64,000 nt of DNA, taken from CAZOZZ01 sp965262425. GTDB taxonomy: Bacteria > Acidobacteriota > Terriglobia > 20CM-2-55-15. Both the position numbers and the translations under genes were made by a program. Each line of letters starts with the position of its first letter. The stretch's first letter is position 1. Shown here one piece after another: positions 1-8,290 of this stretch. The notes below the pieces were generated by a model, which saw nothing but the letters and a program-made list of their open reading frames with translations, was not told the DNA's origin and searched no databases. Where the stretch lies: NCBI GenBank assembly GCA_965262425.1, contig OZ253536.1, positions 5,084,001 to 5,148,000 of the forward strand, read 5' to 3'.

Positions 1-203
1 ACTATGATCGCCACGCAGGAAGCCAACCCGTAGAGCGAGCCAAAGGCGGGCCATCCCTCGAAGCCAAAGTGGTGTTCCTCGCCATGGAAGATAAGCGGCA
101 GAACGATTTCCGCCAGAGCGATGACGCCCAGGACGACATAGAACCCGCGTTTGATGCGGGCGAAGCGGGTCGGATCTTCCAGCTGTCTCTCCAAAAAATT
201 CAT
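1..203 (-). CDS. Small membrane protein of complex I-like operon (partial, C-terminus outside window)
   Basis: The visible 67 residues start MNFLERQLEDPTRFARIKRG, followed by a hydrophobic segment (about residues 20-40) and a second one that runs off the window edge. Its ATG overlaps the TGA of the antiporter-like gene upstream by an ATGA junction, so the two are translationally coupled. I do not recognise a named family. The position at the end of a nuoJ-nuoK-antiporter series suggests an accessory membrane subunit of the same complex, which is inference only. Confidence 0.6.
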   Translation of the reverse strand, partial: MNFLERQLEDPTRFARIKRGFYVVLGVIALAEIVLPLIFHGEEHHFGFEGWPAFGSLYGLASCVAII

Positions 204-1663
204 GGCAGGACCCTTCCAGCCAGTTCCAGTACGGGGATAGGATAAATGCCCAGTATCAGGCTTGCTGCCGCGCTGATCGCCAGGGGCGCGACCATCCAGG
301 GCACCTCGCGAACTTCCTCGTTAGTCGGCGATTCCTTTTCGAAGTAGGCCTTGTATACTATCGAACCCAGATAAATCGCGTTAAGAAGCGAGCTGACCAG
401 AATCACCCCCAACAATACAAGTCTGTTGCCGTCCACCGTGCCGAGAGCCAGGTACCACTTGGAAACAAACCCGCTGGTCAGCGGAATGCCCACCACGCTC
501 AGGGAGGCGAGAGCAAACGCCGCCATGGTCCACGGCATGCGCTTGGCCAGGCCGGACATTTGACTAATTTCGGTCTTGTGCGTGGACACGTAAATCGAGC
601 CCGCACACAAGAACAGCGTGATTTTCGATACCGCGTGGTTCGTGATATGGGCGACCCCGCCCAGCACGCCACTCTCATTCAACAGCGCCGCTCCCAGGAT
701 GATGTAGGAGAGCTGGCTGACGGTCGAGAAGGCCAATCGGGCCTTGAGGTTGTCCTGTCCCATCGCCAGAAGCGATCCGAGGAGGATCGTTATCGAGGCG
801 GCAACCAGGGCCAACTGGTCCGCGCCAATCTCACGCATGGCGGAGGGGCCGAACACGAACAGAAAGACCCGGACGGTACAGAACACGCCTGTCTTGACCA
901 CGGCCACCGCATGCAGCAGTGCGCTTACCGGGGTAGGGGCCACCATGGCCGCCGGCAGCCAGCTGTGCAGCGGCATGAGCGCGTTCTTGGCGAACCCGAA
1001 CAGGAACAGCGCGAAGATTATGAACAACAGGACGGGCTGCGCCGCGACTTGGTCCCCCGTAAATATTCCGCCACCGCGAAACTCCAGGGTTCCAGCGACG
1101 TTGTAGGTCAGGATAATGGCGGCGAGGAGAAACACCTTGGCTGCGCCCAGAAGATAGATCACATACTTGCGGGCGCCGGCCCTGGCCTCGACAGTCTCCT
1201 TATGACCCACGAGGGGATACGTGACAAAGGTCAAGCCTTCATAAAACAGGAAAAGGGTGAAGAGGTTGGCGGAGAAGGCCGCCCCGACGGTGGCGGAAAG
1301 TGCCAGAGCGAAGCAGGCAAAGTACCGGGTTTGTGCGTGCTCCTTGAGCGAACGCATGTAGCCGATCGAGTAGAACGACGTCAGGATCCACAACAGCGAT
1401 GCGCCGGAGGCAAACAGGAGACCGAAGGCGTCGACCCGAAAAGCCAGTTCGATGCCCGGGAGGATCCTGAAGAGGGTGGACTCCGGTGTGCGGCCTGCCA
1501 GAACTTCAGGGATCATGCCGGCCACAACGGCGAACATCACCACACCCGCGGCCACGGACCAGAACTCCCTAAGATTGGGGCGCCGCTGGCCCGTCCATGC
1601 GATCAGGAGCGCGCCCAGGGCCGGGGCGAGCACCGCGAGAAGTGGCATCAAGGACGTCACCAT
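200..1663 (-). CDS. MrpD/NuoM-like proton-translocating antiporter subunit
   Basis: A polytopic inner-membrane protein of 487 residues in the proton-conducting antiporter family shared by complex I subunits L/M/N and Mrp antiporter subunit D. The key glutamate lies in the segment FLFYEGLTFVTYPLVGH, and the family lysines are in AKNALMPLHSWLP and ALLHAVAVVKTG; the segment RLAFSTVSQLSYI is also typical. It follows nuoK with a 7-bp overlap. It resembles the MrpD-type subunits found beside nuoJ and nuoK in some complex I-like operons more than a canonical NuoM. It presumably pumps protons or sodium as part of a respiratory complex. Confidence 0.85.
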   Translation of the reverse strand: MVTSLMPLLAVLAPALGALLIAWTGQRRPNLREFWSVAAGVVMFAVVAGMIPEVLAGRTPESTLFRILPGIELAFRVDAFGLLFASGASLLWILTSFYSIGYMRSLKEHAQTRYFACFALALSATVGAAFSANLFTLFLFYEGLTFVTYPLVGHKETVEARAGARKYVIYLLGAAKVFLLAAIILTYNVAGTLEFRGGGIFTGDQVAAQPVLLFIIFALFLFGFAKNALMPLHSWLPAAMVAPTPVSALLHAVAVVKTGVFCTVRVFLFVFGPSAMREIGADQLALVAASITILLGSLLAMGQDNLKARLAFSTVSQLSYIILGAALLNESGVLGGVAHITNHAVSKITLFLCAGSIYVSTHKTEISQMSGLAKRMPWTMAAFALASLSVVGIPLTSGFVSKWYLALGTVDGNRLVLLGVILVSSLLNAIYLGSIVYKAYFEKESPTNEEVREVPWMVAPLAISAAASLILGIYPIPVLELAGRVLP

Positions 1664-1962
1664 TTCAGTTTGGTCAGGTCCCCCACGCCGAGTCCGGGCT
1701 TGTTCCGGTTCAAGGCAAGCAAGAGTCCCAGCCCAACCGCGGCCTCCGCCGCCGCCACGGCGATGACGAAGAGGGCCAGTACCTGGCCCCGCACGTCTTC
1801 GAGGTGTTGGCTGAAGCCGGCGAGGCTGAGGTTTACTGCGTTGAGCATGACCTCCACCGAGACGAGCATCAGGATGATGTTGCGGCGGGCCAGGAAGCCG
1901 AACACTCCGATGCCAAAGAGGACGGCGCTCAGCCCCACAATCGTCCCCACGGGTACAATCAT
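1657..1962 (-). CDS. nuoK: NADH-quinone oxidoreductase subunit K
   Basis: A 101-residue protein with three membrane helices, the usual NuoK length. Both conserved membrane glutamates are present, in LVSVEVMLNAVNL and in AVAAAEAAVGLG; in the family they form part of the central proton-transfer axis of complex I. The ATG (starting MIVPVGTIVG) overlaps the nuoJ stop codon, and the 3' end overlaps the antiporter-like gene. An upstream extension of the frame is open only because it is antisense or overlapping to nuoJ, so this short start is preferred. Confidence 0.92.
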   Translation of the reverse strand: MIVPVGTIVGLSAVLFGIGVFGFLARRNIILMLVSVEVMLNAVNLSLAGFSQHLEDVRGQVLALFVIAVAAAEAAVGLGLLLALNRNKPGLGVGDLTKLKW

Positions 1963-2465
1963 GAGCCCGCCGCTCTTCTTCTGGCGAGGACGACGGAGCC
2001 GACGATGGCGGCCAGAAGGATCAGTGAAGCCAGCTCGAAGGGCAACGCAAACGGTCCGAAGAGCGCAAAGCCGATCTCCCGAACGCTCCCCAGACGCGCA
2101 TCTCCCGCAATGATGCCGGCGGCGGGCGCCTCGAAGCGTGCGAGCCAGGCCAGGGCTGCGAAGGAGAGCCCCACGGCCGCGGCGAACGGCCAATGGTTGC
2201 CGAAGCGCGGCCGAGCCTCCTCGTCGGGCAGATCGAGCAGCATCAGTACAAAGAGATAAAAGATCAGGATCGCGCCCGCGTAGACGATAACCTGGACCGC
2301 CGCCAGGAACTCCGCATCCAGCAGCAGGAAGATGCCCGCCACGTGCAGGAAGAGCACCAGCACCCAGAGCATACTGTGGACAGGATTCTTCCGCGTCACG
2401 GCCAAAAGCGCGCTCACGACGCTGGCGAGTGCCATGTAATAGAAGGCTGCCGTAGGCAAAGTCAT
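1959..2465 (-). CDS. nuoJ: NADH-quinone oxidoreductase subunit J
   Basis: A 168-residue membrane protein with about five hydrophobic helices and the NuoJ signature VQVIVYAGAILIFYLFVLML, where the pi-bulge helix of the family lies. It is the first visible gene of the minus-strand respiratory cluster and overlaps nuoK by an ATGA junction. No nuoH or nuoI lies upstream; the next gene upstream is divergent. The cluster therefore looks like a separate J-K-antiporter module rather than a full nuo operon, unless the rest continues beyond position 1. Confidence 0.9.
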   Translation of the reverse strand: MTLPTAAFYYMALASVVSALLAVTRKNPVHSMLWVLVLFLHVAGIFLLLDAEFLAAVQVIVYAGAILIFYLFVLMLLDLPDEEARPRFGNHWPFAAAVGLSFAALAWLARFEAPAAGIIAGDARLGSVREIGFALFGPFALPFELASLILLAAIVGSVVLARRRAAGS

Positions 2466-2861
2466 TAGCCGGGGTAATTGCCCGAGATGTGATCCTCAAG
2501 GTGGCGGACTTTGCGATTCTGACTCGAGAGCCAGCGACACGTCGCCCAGCGACAACCTTCACGTAAGTTTTTGATAGAAGTTACCGGTTATCAAAACCGC
2601 GGTATGATTCTGGCGTGGCGCGCGTTGATAGTCAACACCCCTTTGAGTCTCGCTGAGGTAGCGCAGCTCACACCATCCTGGGAGAACTCGGATGGCGAGA
2701 GATCCCGCCGCCCCCGATGTCGTCGTCGTCGGTCCGCTCGCGTTTCGCCGTTCGATGCCCGGGAGAAAGATGGTGCTACGGCCCCTTTTCTTCCTATGCA
2801 GGACGCGGCCTGAATGATAATCTTTCAGCAGAAAATTCGATCTCGACAACGGCAGTTTTCC
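2466..2861. promoter_or_regulatory. Divergent intergenic region with a TTTTGATA inverted repeat
   Basis: This 396-bp stretch separates nuoJ (minus) and a CBS protein (plus) and holds no convincing gene. At 2569..2596 there is a perfect 8-bp inverted repeat, TTTTGATA and TATCAAAA, separated by 12 bases that include ACCGGT. It could be an operator or a transcript hairpin for either gene. Nothing else recognisable is seen. Confidence 0.3.
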
Positions 2862-3293
2862 ATGAAGCAAGTTTCCCATCTCCTGGCCGAGAAGGGGCAG
2901 GACGTCTGGTCCTTGCGCCCGGAGGCGACCGTCTACGAAGCCGTCGACCAGATGGCGCGGAGGGGGACCGGGGCGCTGTTGGTCATGGAGGCCGACCGGC
3001 TGGTCGGCATCGTCTCCGAGCGGGACTACGCGCGCAAAGTGATTCTGAAAGGGAAGTCGTCTCGGGAGACCAAGGTCCGCGAGATCATGTCCTATCCCGT
3101 CATCTGCGCTCGGCCCGAGCTCACCGTCGAAGAAACGATGGCGCTCATGACCAGCAAACACGTCCGACACCTTCCAGTCGTGGTCGACGAAGATGTGGTG
3201 GGCGTTATCTCGATCGGCGACGTCGTGCGAGGCATCATCCAGGACAACGACGCCCACATCGAGGAGTTGACGAACTACGTCACCGGCCGCTGA
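2862..3293 (+). CDS. CBS-domain pair protein
   Basis: A 143-residue cytoplasmic protein made of two CBS domains (about residues 14-68 and 80-135), a fold that binds adenosine nucleotides as an energy sensor. The segments GALLVMEADRLVGIVSERDY and HLPVVVDEDVVGVISIGDVV mark the two nucleotide-facing strands. The ATG at 2862 (starting MKQVSHLL) is chosen over one 48 bases upstream because it aligns with the paralogue at 7831..8259. No partner enzyme domain is fused, so the target is unknown. Confidence 0.88.
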   Translation: MKQVSHLLAEKGQDVWSLRPEATVYEAVDQMARRGTGALLVMEADRLVGIVSERDYARKVILKGKSSRETKVREIMSYPVICARPELTVEETMALMTSKHVRHLPVVVDEDVVGVISIGDVVRGIIQDNDAHIEELTNYVTGR

Positions 3294-3421
3294 TCGCGGC
3301 GACGGTTGGAAGCAGTCTGATTCCTACCGAACAAATGCGGCGGGGCATCCCTCTCAGTTCAGGTACTTCAAAGCTTGTCTTTCGAATTCTTGGAGCCAAC
3401 GGATTCGGCAGACAAGGCGGG

Positions 3422-3877
3422 TTACCGGGGCCGGTCCAGTAGGGTTGGGGGAAACCGAAGTCGATACCTCGAACCTTCGTTCGGGTCTTCGAAAAGAAAC
3501 ACCCCGCCGATCGCCGGTGCGGTGTTTTGTCCGCCGAGAAACGTGACCGATTCGGACGACACGGCGCTCTCGAACGATTTTCCGCCGATGCGAGAGTTGT
3601 GCGTTCCGCGCACGAAGCGCGGAGGCGGGCCCAGAACGAATTCCAGGGACAATGTCATCCGGTTTTCAGCTTGCGTGAAAACGCCGGTCGCGTTTACGTC
3701 GGCGCCGGCCCTCCGGCCCGTCACCGATTGGACGATGACCGGTCCGAGCTCGACCCACTCCGTTCCTTCCAATATCTCCAGGCTGGGGCCGATGGGCGCG
3801 CAACCGGCCAGAAGCAGGGTCAGCCCAACCACCAGGCCGATCAATTCCGCTGTTCTCAATTCGCTCAGGAGTTGCAA
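3422..3877 (-). CDS. Putative lipoprotein
   Basis: The frame encodes a hydrophobic signal segment ending in the lipobox LLAGC, followed by about 125 residues without a recognised domain (WVELGPVIVQSV and LSLEFVLGPPPRFVRG are visible). A TTG at 3877 preceded by GGGGA at eight bases gives a normal-length lipoprotein signal peptide. The more distant ATG at 3982 would put over 45 residues before the signal, which is unlikely. It is probably anchored in an envelope membrane. No function can be assigned. Confidence 0.55.
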   Translation of the reverse strand: MQLLSELRTAELIGLVVGLTLLLAGCAPIGPSLEILEGTEWVELGPVIVQSVTGRRAGADVNATGVFTQAENRMTLSLEFVLGPPPRFVRGTHNSRIGGKSFESAVSSESVTFLGGQNTAPAIGGVFLFEDPNEGSRYRLRFPPTLLDRPR

Positions 3878-3971
3878 CTTGGATGTCCCCGACGATGTCG
3901 AATATGGGTAGCTGTCCCCATCACGCTCGAACGACAGTACGATCTGCCGCAACGTGGAGTTTATCTGAGAA

Positions 3972-4319
3972 ATGCCGGTCATGCAGTGCGATCTTCTGGT
4001 AATCGGGGCGGGGCCGTATGATATCGCGACCGTCGCCTATGCGAAGAGCCGCGGCCTGGATGCGGAGGAGCGGCCCACCTTCAAGGCGTTCGTCAATGAG
4101 GCGGGCTTCAGCCGGGAACAAATCAGACCTCTGCCGATTTCCGTGTTCCTCGAATATTCGCATTACTATTCGCTTTCAAAAACCGAGAAAATCTGTCCTC
4201 GATTCCTCGAGACGATCCCTCTGCGCAGCCTTCCAGTGGACTTCGCGCAAACGATCCGGCACAATGTCCCGCATCTCCATAGAGTAATAGACAGCACAAG
4301 AGAGGAGGCCGTGCCATGA
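3972..4319 (+). pseudogene. Remnant of an FAD/NAD(P)-binding oxidoreductase with internal deletion
   Basis: The first 30 residues (CDLLVIGAGPYDIATVAYAK) are a classic FAD-binding Rossmann start. The text then jumps to RPTFKAFVNEAGFSREQIRP followed by LPISVFLEYSHYYS, which in intact flavoproteins of the Pyr_redox_3 type lies roughly 40-50 residues further on. The C-terminus stops at 115 residues, far short of the roughly 350-450 of the family. I read this as a gene with an internal deletion and a lost 3' part, so not functional. It overlaps the next gene by 4 bases. Confidence 0.5.
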
Positions 4320-5029
4320 ATAACCGCTTCATTTCGCGCGCGATGATGCTGACTGCAGCCGCGCTCCTGCCGCTAACCGCGGTTGGGCAGGACCAGCCGG
4401 AATTGGTCGGAGTCTGGGAGGGCAATATCCGCATGCCCGCATCCGAGCAGGCGGTCACGCTGACCATTGAGGCCGCTGACGGCCGTGAATTGACAGGCAC
4501 GATCAACATACCGGCCCAGGGCGAAGAACCCCTTTCGCTCGGCGACATCGAGATTCGAGACCAGTATGTTTCCTTTGAGGTTGTTGGCCTCTCCGGAGAT
4601 CCCCTCTTCGACGGGGCTCTTTCTGTTGACGGAAACCGTATTTCGGGGAACTTCTCACAGAGTGGGGCGATGTTCCCTTTCGAGCTCAGCCGTCGCGCGG
4701 AAGCGAATGACAGTGGATCCGACGACACGTCTGTACTGGCAGGAGTGTGGGAGGGAACACTCGACGTGGGTGGTTTTACGATGCAACTTCGCGTGCAGGT
4801 ACCGTCCGATCCGCAGGGAGGCGTCTCGGTGATGATCGGAAGCCCCGGGCAGGAAGCGCGGGAGATGGGAGTCGATAGCCTGACGCTTCTAGGCGATTCC
4901 GTTAGGTTGAGCGTACTGAGCCTCGGGGCTTTTTACGCAGGGACATTAAATGAGAACGGCAACGCGATAACGGGGACATGGAGACAGGCGGACGCTCGCC
5001 TTCCGTTGACGCTCGAGAGAAGAGATTAG
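4316..5029 (+). CDS. Secreted protein with two lipocalin-like beta-barrel repeats
   Basis: A 237-residue protein with a Sec signal peptide (cleavage near TAVGQ, residue 25). It then has two related modules, about residues 28-130 and 140-237, each opening with a GVWEG motif and ending in a GNF/GTW plus PLTLERR-like strand. The second module matches the small barrel domain often found in front of secreted serine hydrolases (EGTL, then QEAREMGVDSLTLLGDSVRL, then GTL). Here the hydrolase part is absent. It probably acts in the periplasm, and the ligand is unknown. Confidence 0.7.
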   Translation: MNNRFISRAMMLTAAALLPLTAVGQDQPELVGVWEGNIRMPASEQAVTLTIEAADGRELTGTINIPAQGEEPLSLGDIEIRDQYVSFEVVGLSGDPLFDGALSVDGNRISGNFSQSGAMFPFELSRRAEANDSGSDDTSVLAGVWEGTLDVGGFTMQLRVQVPSDPQGGVSVMIGSPGQEAREMGVDSLTLLGDSVRLSVLSLGAFYAGTLNENGNAITGTWRQADARLPLTLERRD

Positions 5030-5061
5030 ATTCGCAGCCAGGGACGCGAGTGTTGTCTTCT

Positions 5062-6219
5062 TCAGCTCTTGCGTTCCACTATCATGACGGTGACGTCATC
5101 GCCTTGAGCCTGTCCGGCCACGAAGTCCTCGTAGGTTTCACGCAGGGCGTATTCCAGGTGGGCCGCGCCGTTGACGGCTTCATTCCGTATTATTTCGACT
5201 AGACGGTTTTCACCAAACATTTCCTCTTCGGGATTCTGGGCCTCTATCAATCCATCGGAGTAAATGACCAGAACGTCTCCCGCTTCGAGCTCGAAATCCG
5301 TCGTGCCGAACTCACTTTCCGGGACGGCTCCGAGGAGCCTGCCGTTCGAAGGCAGTTCTCGAATCTCCCGCGCCGACGCTCGAAAAAGGTAGGCGGGTTT
5401 GTGTCCTGCGCTCACATACGATCCGACCCCCATACTATCGATATGGAAAAGGAACATGGTCGCGAAGTCGCCGGAGTGGCTCTTCTCACACATGAACCGG
5501 TTCAGCTTTTCCGTCGCGACTTCCAACGTGTCTCCCAACCGCAACTGCATCTCCAGGCAACCCTGCAACATCGATCCGAGCAACGCCGCAGCGACCCCCC
5601 TGCCGGAGACGTCGGCGAGAACGGCATTCACGCCGCCGTCACCGGAAGGCACGAAATTGTAGAAGTCTCCGCAAACCCAGCGGGCCGGATTCGATGCGGC
5701 TCTGAAGACCAGATGTTCCATTTCCGGCGCAGAATGGCGCAGCAGGTGTTTCTGGGTTTCGTGAGCGAGCATCAGTTCCAACTCAGCCAGGTGGCGCTTG
5801 TCCCCCATCTGCCTGTGCTCTTCCGCCAGCACGTCGGTCAGAGCCTCTAACGGGGCGGGCTGGTCGACTTCCGGCGTCCCGGGGTCTCCGGAAAAAAACA
5901 GGGTGATGGCGTGGTCCTTGCCGACCTCAATGCGGTCCCCATTCCGAAGCCAGTGGTAGTTGATCGGGTTGCCGTTCACCAGCGTACCGAACCAGCTGTG
6001 CAGGTCAATCAGGAGGTGACCACCCGCGGTTCGTACGACCTTTGCATGATGGCGTGAAACCGTGCGGTTGCTGATCGCGACGTCTGCATCGTTGGATCGG
6101 CCGATGAGAGTCTCCATCTTCTTCAGCGGGATGCTTTGTTCCGCGCCGTCGGAGTCTTTCCATTCCAGGCGTGCTGTGGCGTCGGATATTCGCAGTGAAG
6201 AACTGCTTGGGTCCCTCAT
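5062..6219 (-). CDS. FHA domain and PP2C-type (SpoIIE/RsbU) serine phosphatase
   Basis: A 385-residue cytoplasmic protein. An FHA phosphothreonine-binding domain lies at about residues 25-110 (LIGRSNDADVAISNRTVSRH and GTLVNGNP). A linker with a helical segment follows, then a PPM/SpoIIE phosphatase domain at about 170-385, with metal-binding GDFYNF, VLADVSGRG and QGDDVTVMIVE. Such proteins dephosphorylate anti-sigma-factor antagonists or similar targets in partner-switching systems. No partner kinase or antagonist is nearby. It faces the preceding plus-strand gene with 32 bases between. Confidence 0.88.
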   Translation of the reverse strand: MRDPSSSSLRISDATARLEWKDSDGAEQSIPLKKMETLIGRSNDADVAISNRTVSRHHAKVVRTAGGHLLIDLHSWFGTLVNGNPINYHWLRNGDRIEVGKDHAITLFFSGDPGTPEVDQPAPLEALTDVLAEEHRQMGDKRHLAELELMLAHETQKHLLRHSAPEMEHLVFRAASNPARWVCGDFYNFVPSGDGGVNAVLADVSGRGVAAALLGSMLQGCLEMQLRLGDTLEVATEKLNRFMCEKSHSGDFATMFLFHIDSMGVGSYVSAGHKPAYLFRASAREIRELPSNGRLLGAVPESEFGTTDFELEAGDVLVIYSDGLIEAQNPEEEMFGENRLVEIIRNEAVNGAAHLEYALRETYEDFVAGQAQGDDVTVMIVERKS

Positions 6220-6351
6220 CTTATCGGTTTCACCTAGTCGGACTCTATAAAACTGCGTAAATGATAAATAAGAAAGGGGTTGGGGTCAATGAAAGCCTGG
6301 GATCCCGTGGCGATTGGGGTGAGGGAGGATCCTGTGGCGGGGGCAGGCTGT

Positions 6352-7263
6352 CTATTGTTTCTTTGTCTGCGCCTCGCCCGAGGGACCAGCGGCTGTGTCG
6401 AGTGGAAACTTCCTGTAAGCCGAGCGTTCTTCCAGGACTCGCCGGTGAGATCGTCTTACCAGGAAAGAACGCGCCCTGAACTCCAGTTCCTGTTTCCAGG
6501 GGAGCCACATCCCGTCATCGACCTTGCGCCACTCCTGTACATGCACGGTCCCTTTGTGGATCTTGGCCAGGAGACCAAAGACGCCGACGTTGACGTCGTC
6601 CACAATCTCGGCTTCGACTCGTGCCAGCCTGTGGTCTTCCTCGTCAATCCACGCCAACCCGGCCACCTTCGGAAGAAGGAGTTTGCCCATCCGGCTGGAA
6701 TAACCGGCGTGTTCCCGGGGCCTGAACCGGACGACGATCGAGGCTCTGCCGTTCAGCGTTTCGCGCCGAAGGAGTTTGAAATCGAACGCCTGCGGGATGT
6801 CGGCGGCCAGTGCGCCAAGCTCGTCTGGAGAGTTCGCGCGCGACCCCATCCAGGTGCCATCAGGTTTCTGGATCTTCTTTCCCTCGACGTGTGCGGCGAA
6901 AGCGGCTTCTTGTTGTCGGGATTCCGTGTCCGTCAAGGGCGTGCCGTTTCGGCCGAGAACCCTGCGAAACGGTCCCTGTGGAAACCGGTAGATCTCGGAT
7001 TCGGTCGTTTGGCGCTCTTTGACTCTGTCCTCCCCGTCCAATTCCTCCTCGACCCTGAGGACGCGATAAGCATAGCCTTCGAGCAACTTCTGTTCGTCGA
7101 ACTGATACTTGAGATTGGTCTCGACCAACCGCAGGAACTGGGTCGCTTCCGGGAGGGGCATCTCTGCCGGCGCCATCTGAGAAAGAGCCGGCAGGGACAC
7201 CCCCAGAGCCGGAACAATCAGGGCTGCAATTCGGGCTGAAGTCTTCGAGATGAAGTGTGCCAT
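6352..7263 (-). CDS. Secreted protein, outer-membrane lipoprotein-sorting-like fold
   Basis: A 303-residue product from the ATG at 7263 has a signal peptide (MAHFISKTSARIAALIVPAL, cleavage near LPALSQ). The body, with YAYRVLRVEEELDGEDRVKE, VRFRPR and LARVEAEIVDDVNVGVFGLL, has the look of periplasmic LolA/LolB-like beta-sheet proteins common in acidobacteria. The function is not known. Twelve residues upstream of this methionine (MRRRLIRPWWWK) are open but less likely to be translated. Confidence 0.65.
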   Translation of the reverse strand: MAHFISKTSARIAALIVPALGVSLPALSQMAPAEMPLPEATQFLRLVETNLKYQFDEQKLLEGYAYRVLRVEEELDGEDRVKERQTTESEIYRFPQGPFRRVLGRNGTPLTDTESRQQEAAFAAHVEGKKIQKPDGTWMGSRANSPDELGALAADIPQAFDFKLLRRETLNGRASIVVRFRPREHAGYSSRMGKLLLPKVAGLAWIDEEDHRLARVEAEIVDDVNVGVFGLLAKIHKGTVHVQEWRKVDDGMWLPWKQELEFRARSFLVRRSHRRVLEERSAYRKFPLDTAAGPSGEAQTKKQ

Positions 7264-7353
7264 CTTCCACCACCAGGGTCGAATCAACCGCCGTCGCACC
7301 GACTACTTACGTCATATGGGACGGACCAGTATGGGTTGGTTAAAATAAGGGCC

Positions 7354-7560
7354 CTAAGGGCCCGCTCAAGAATAACTTCACATTTTCGCATCCCATCTTC
7401 ACGCTACCTTCGCGGGACCTTCGCGCCATCTCCGGCCGCTCCTCAATCGCAGATCCTCGAAATAGCCGGGCTATTCCTCCGGTCTGCTCAATCGGTCGCG
7501 ACCGAATCTGACGCAAATCTGGGTGCCAATTTTGCGAAGTTACTCTTGAGCGGGCCCTAG
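7354..7560. repeat. Palindromic element, family D (GGGCCCGCTCAAG ends)
   Basis: The terminal inverted repeats are GGGCCCGCTCAAGAATAACT (starting 7358) and its near-perfect complement ending at 7557, about 22 bp with one mismatch. The left end is preceded by CTAA and the right end runs into CTAG. The 200-bp body encodes nothing. It lies in the 567-bp gap between two divergent genes; the remainder of that gap (7561..7830) shows no other feature. It looks like a non-autonomous transposable element (MITE). Confidence 0.7.
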
Positions 7561-7830
7561 TAGTCGTCAAAAGTCGCCTACATGTCTAATCGGCCGGCCC
7601 CGTCCCCGACCTTACCCCAGCCTGAAAAACGCACCGGCCATCGTCCACACAAACAGTCTGTCCGGCCGTTTCGAGGGTGTCCGCGTGAACGATCCGGAAG
7701 TCGGGCTGCCCTTCATCTGGGCCTTTTCAGTCGACTCCAACAAGAGTACAATTCCCTCATATTTCCAGAACTTTCGAATGGTGTCGGGCGAGTTCGTACG
7801 ACGGGGACGTTCCGAGGCTGGAGTACATCG

Positions 7831-8259
7831 ATGATGAGCATCAGGACACTGCTGGACCTGAAAGGGCACGATCTCTGGTCCATAAGCCCGGATGCGGCGG
7901 TCTTCGACGCGATCGAACTGATGGCTGACAAGGAAATCGGTGCGCTGCTCGTCATGGAAGATGACAAATCGGTGGGAGTGATTTCCGAACGGGACTATGC
8001 CCGCAAGATCATCCTTGAGGGAAAGTCGTCGAAGGGAACACCGGTTCGCGACATCATGTCCGTTCGAGTCGTTTATGCCCATCCGAGTCAGACGATCGAG
8101 GAGTGTATGGCCGTGATGACCCACAAGCGCATCCGCCATCTGCCGGTGCTCGACGACGACCATCTGATCGGCATGATTTCGATCAACGACCTGGTCCGCG
8201 CTCTCATCGCCGACCAGGAGTTCCGGATCGATCAGCTCGAACACTACATCAGCGGATAA
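7831..8259 (+). CDS. CBS-domain pair protein (paralogue)
   Basis: A 142-residue two-CBS-domain protein closely similar to the one at 2862..3293: GALLVMEDDKSVGVISERDY, then EGKSSKGTPVRDIM, and RHLPVLDDDHLIGMISINDL in the same places. The ATG at 7831 has GGAG seven to eight bases upstream. The open frame extends further 5' but without conservation. It probably senses adenine nucleotides. The two copies sit 4.5 kb apart and in the same orientation, consistent with an old local duplication. Confidence 0.88.
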   Translation: MMSIRTLLDLKGHDLWSISPDAAVFDAIELMADKEIGALLVMEDDKSVGVISERDYARKIILEGKSSKGTPVRDIMSVRVVYAHPSQTIEECMAVMTHKRIRHLPVLDDDHLIGMISINDLVRALIADQEFRIDQLEHYISG

Positions 8260-8290
8260 CGACACCCGCGCGTACGTCTGTAGGCGTGCG

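Noticed and set aside
560..2113. Long plus-strand open frame opposite the nuoK/antiporter genes
   Set aside because: It is antisense to clear membrane protein genes; its translation is rich in Arg, Gln, Gly and His with no domain, which is typical of the complement of GC-rich genes.
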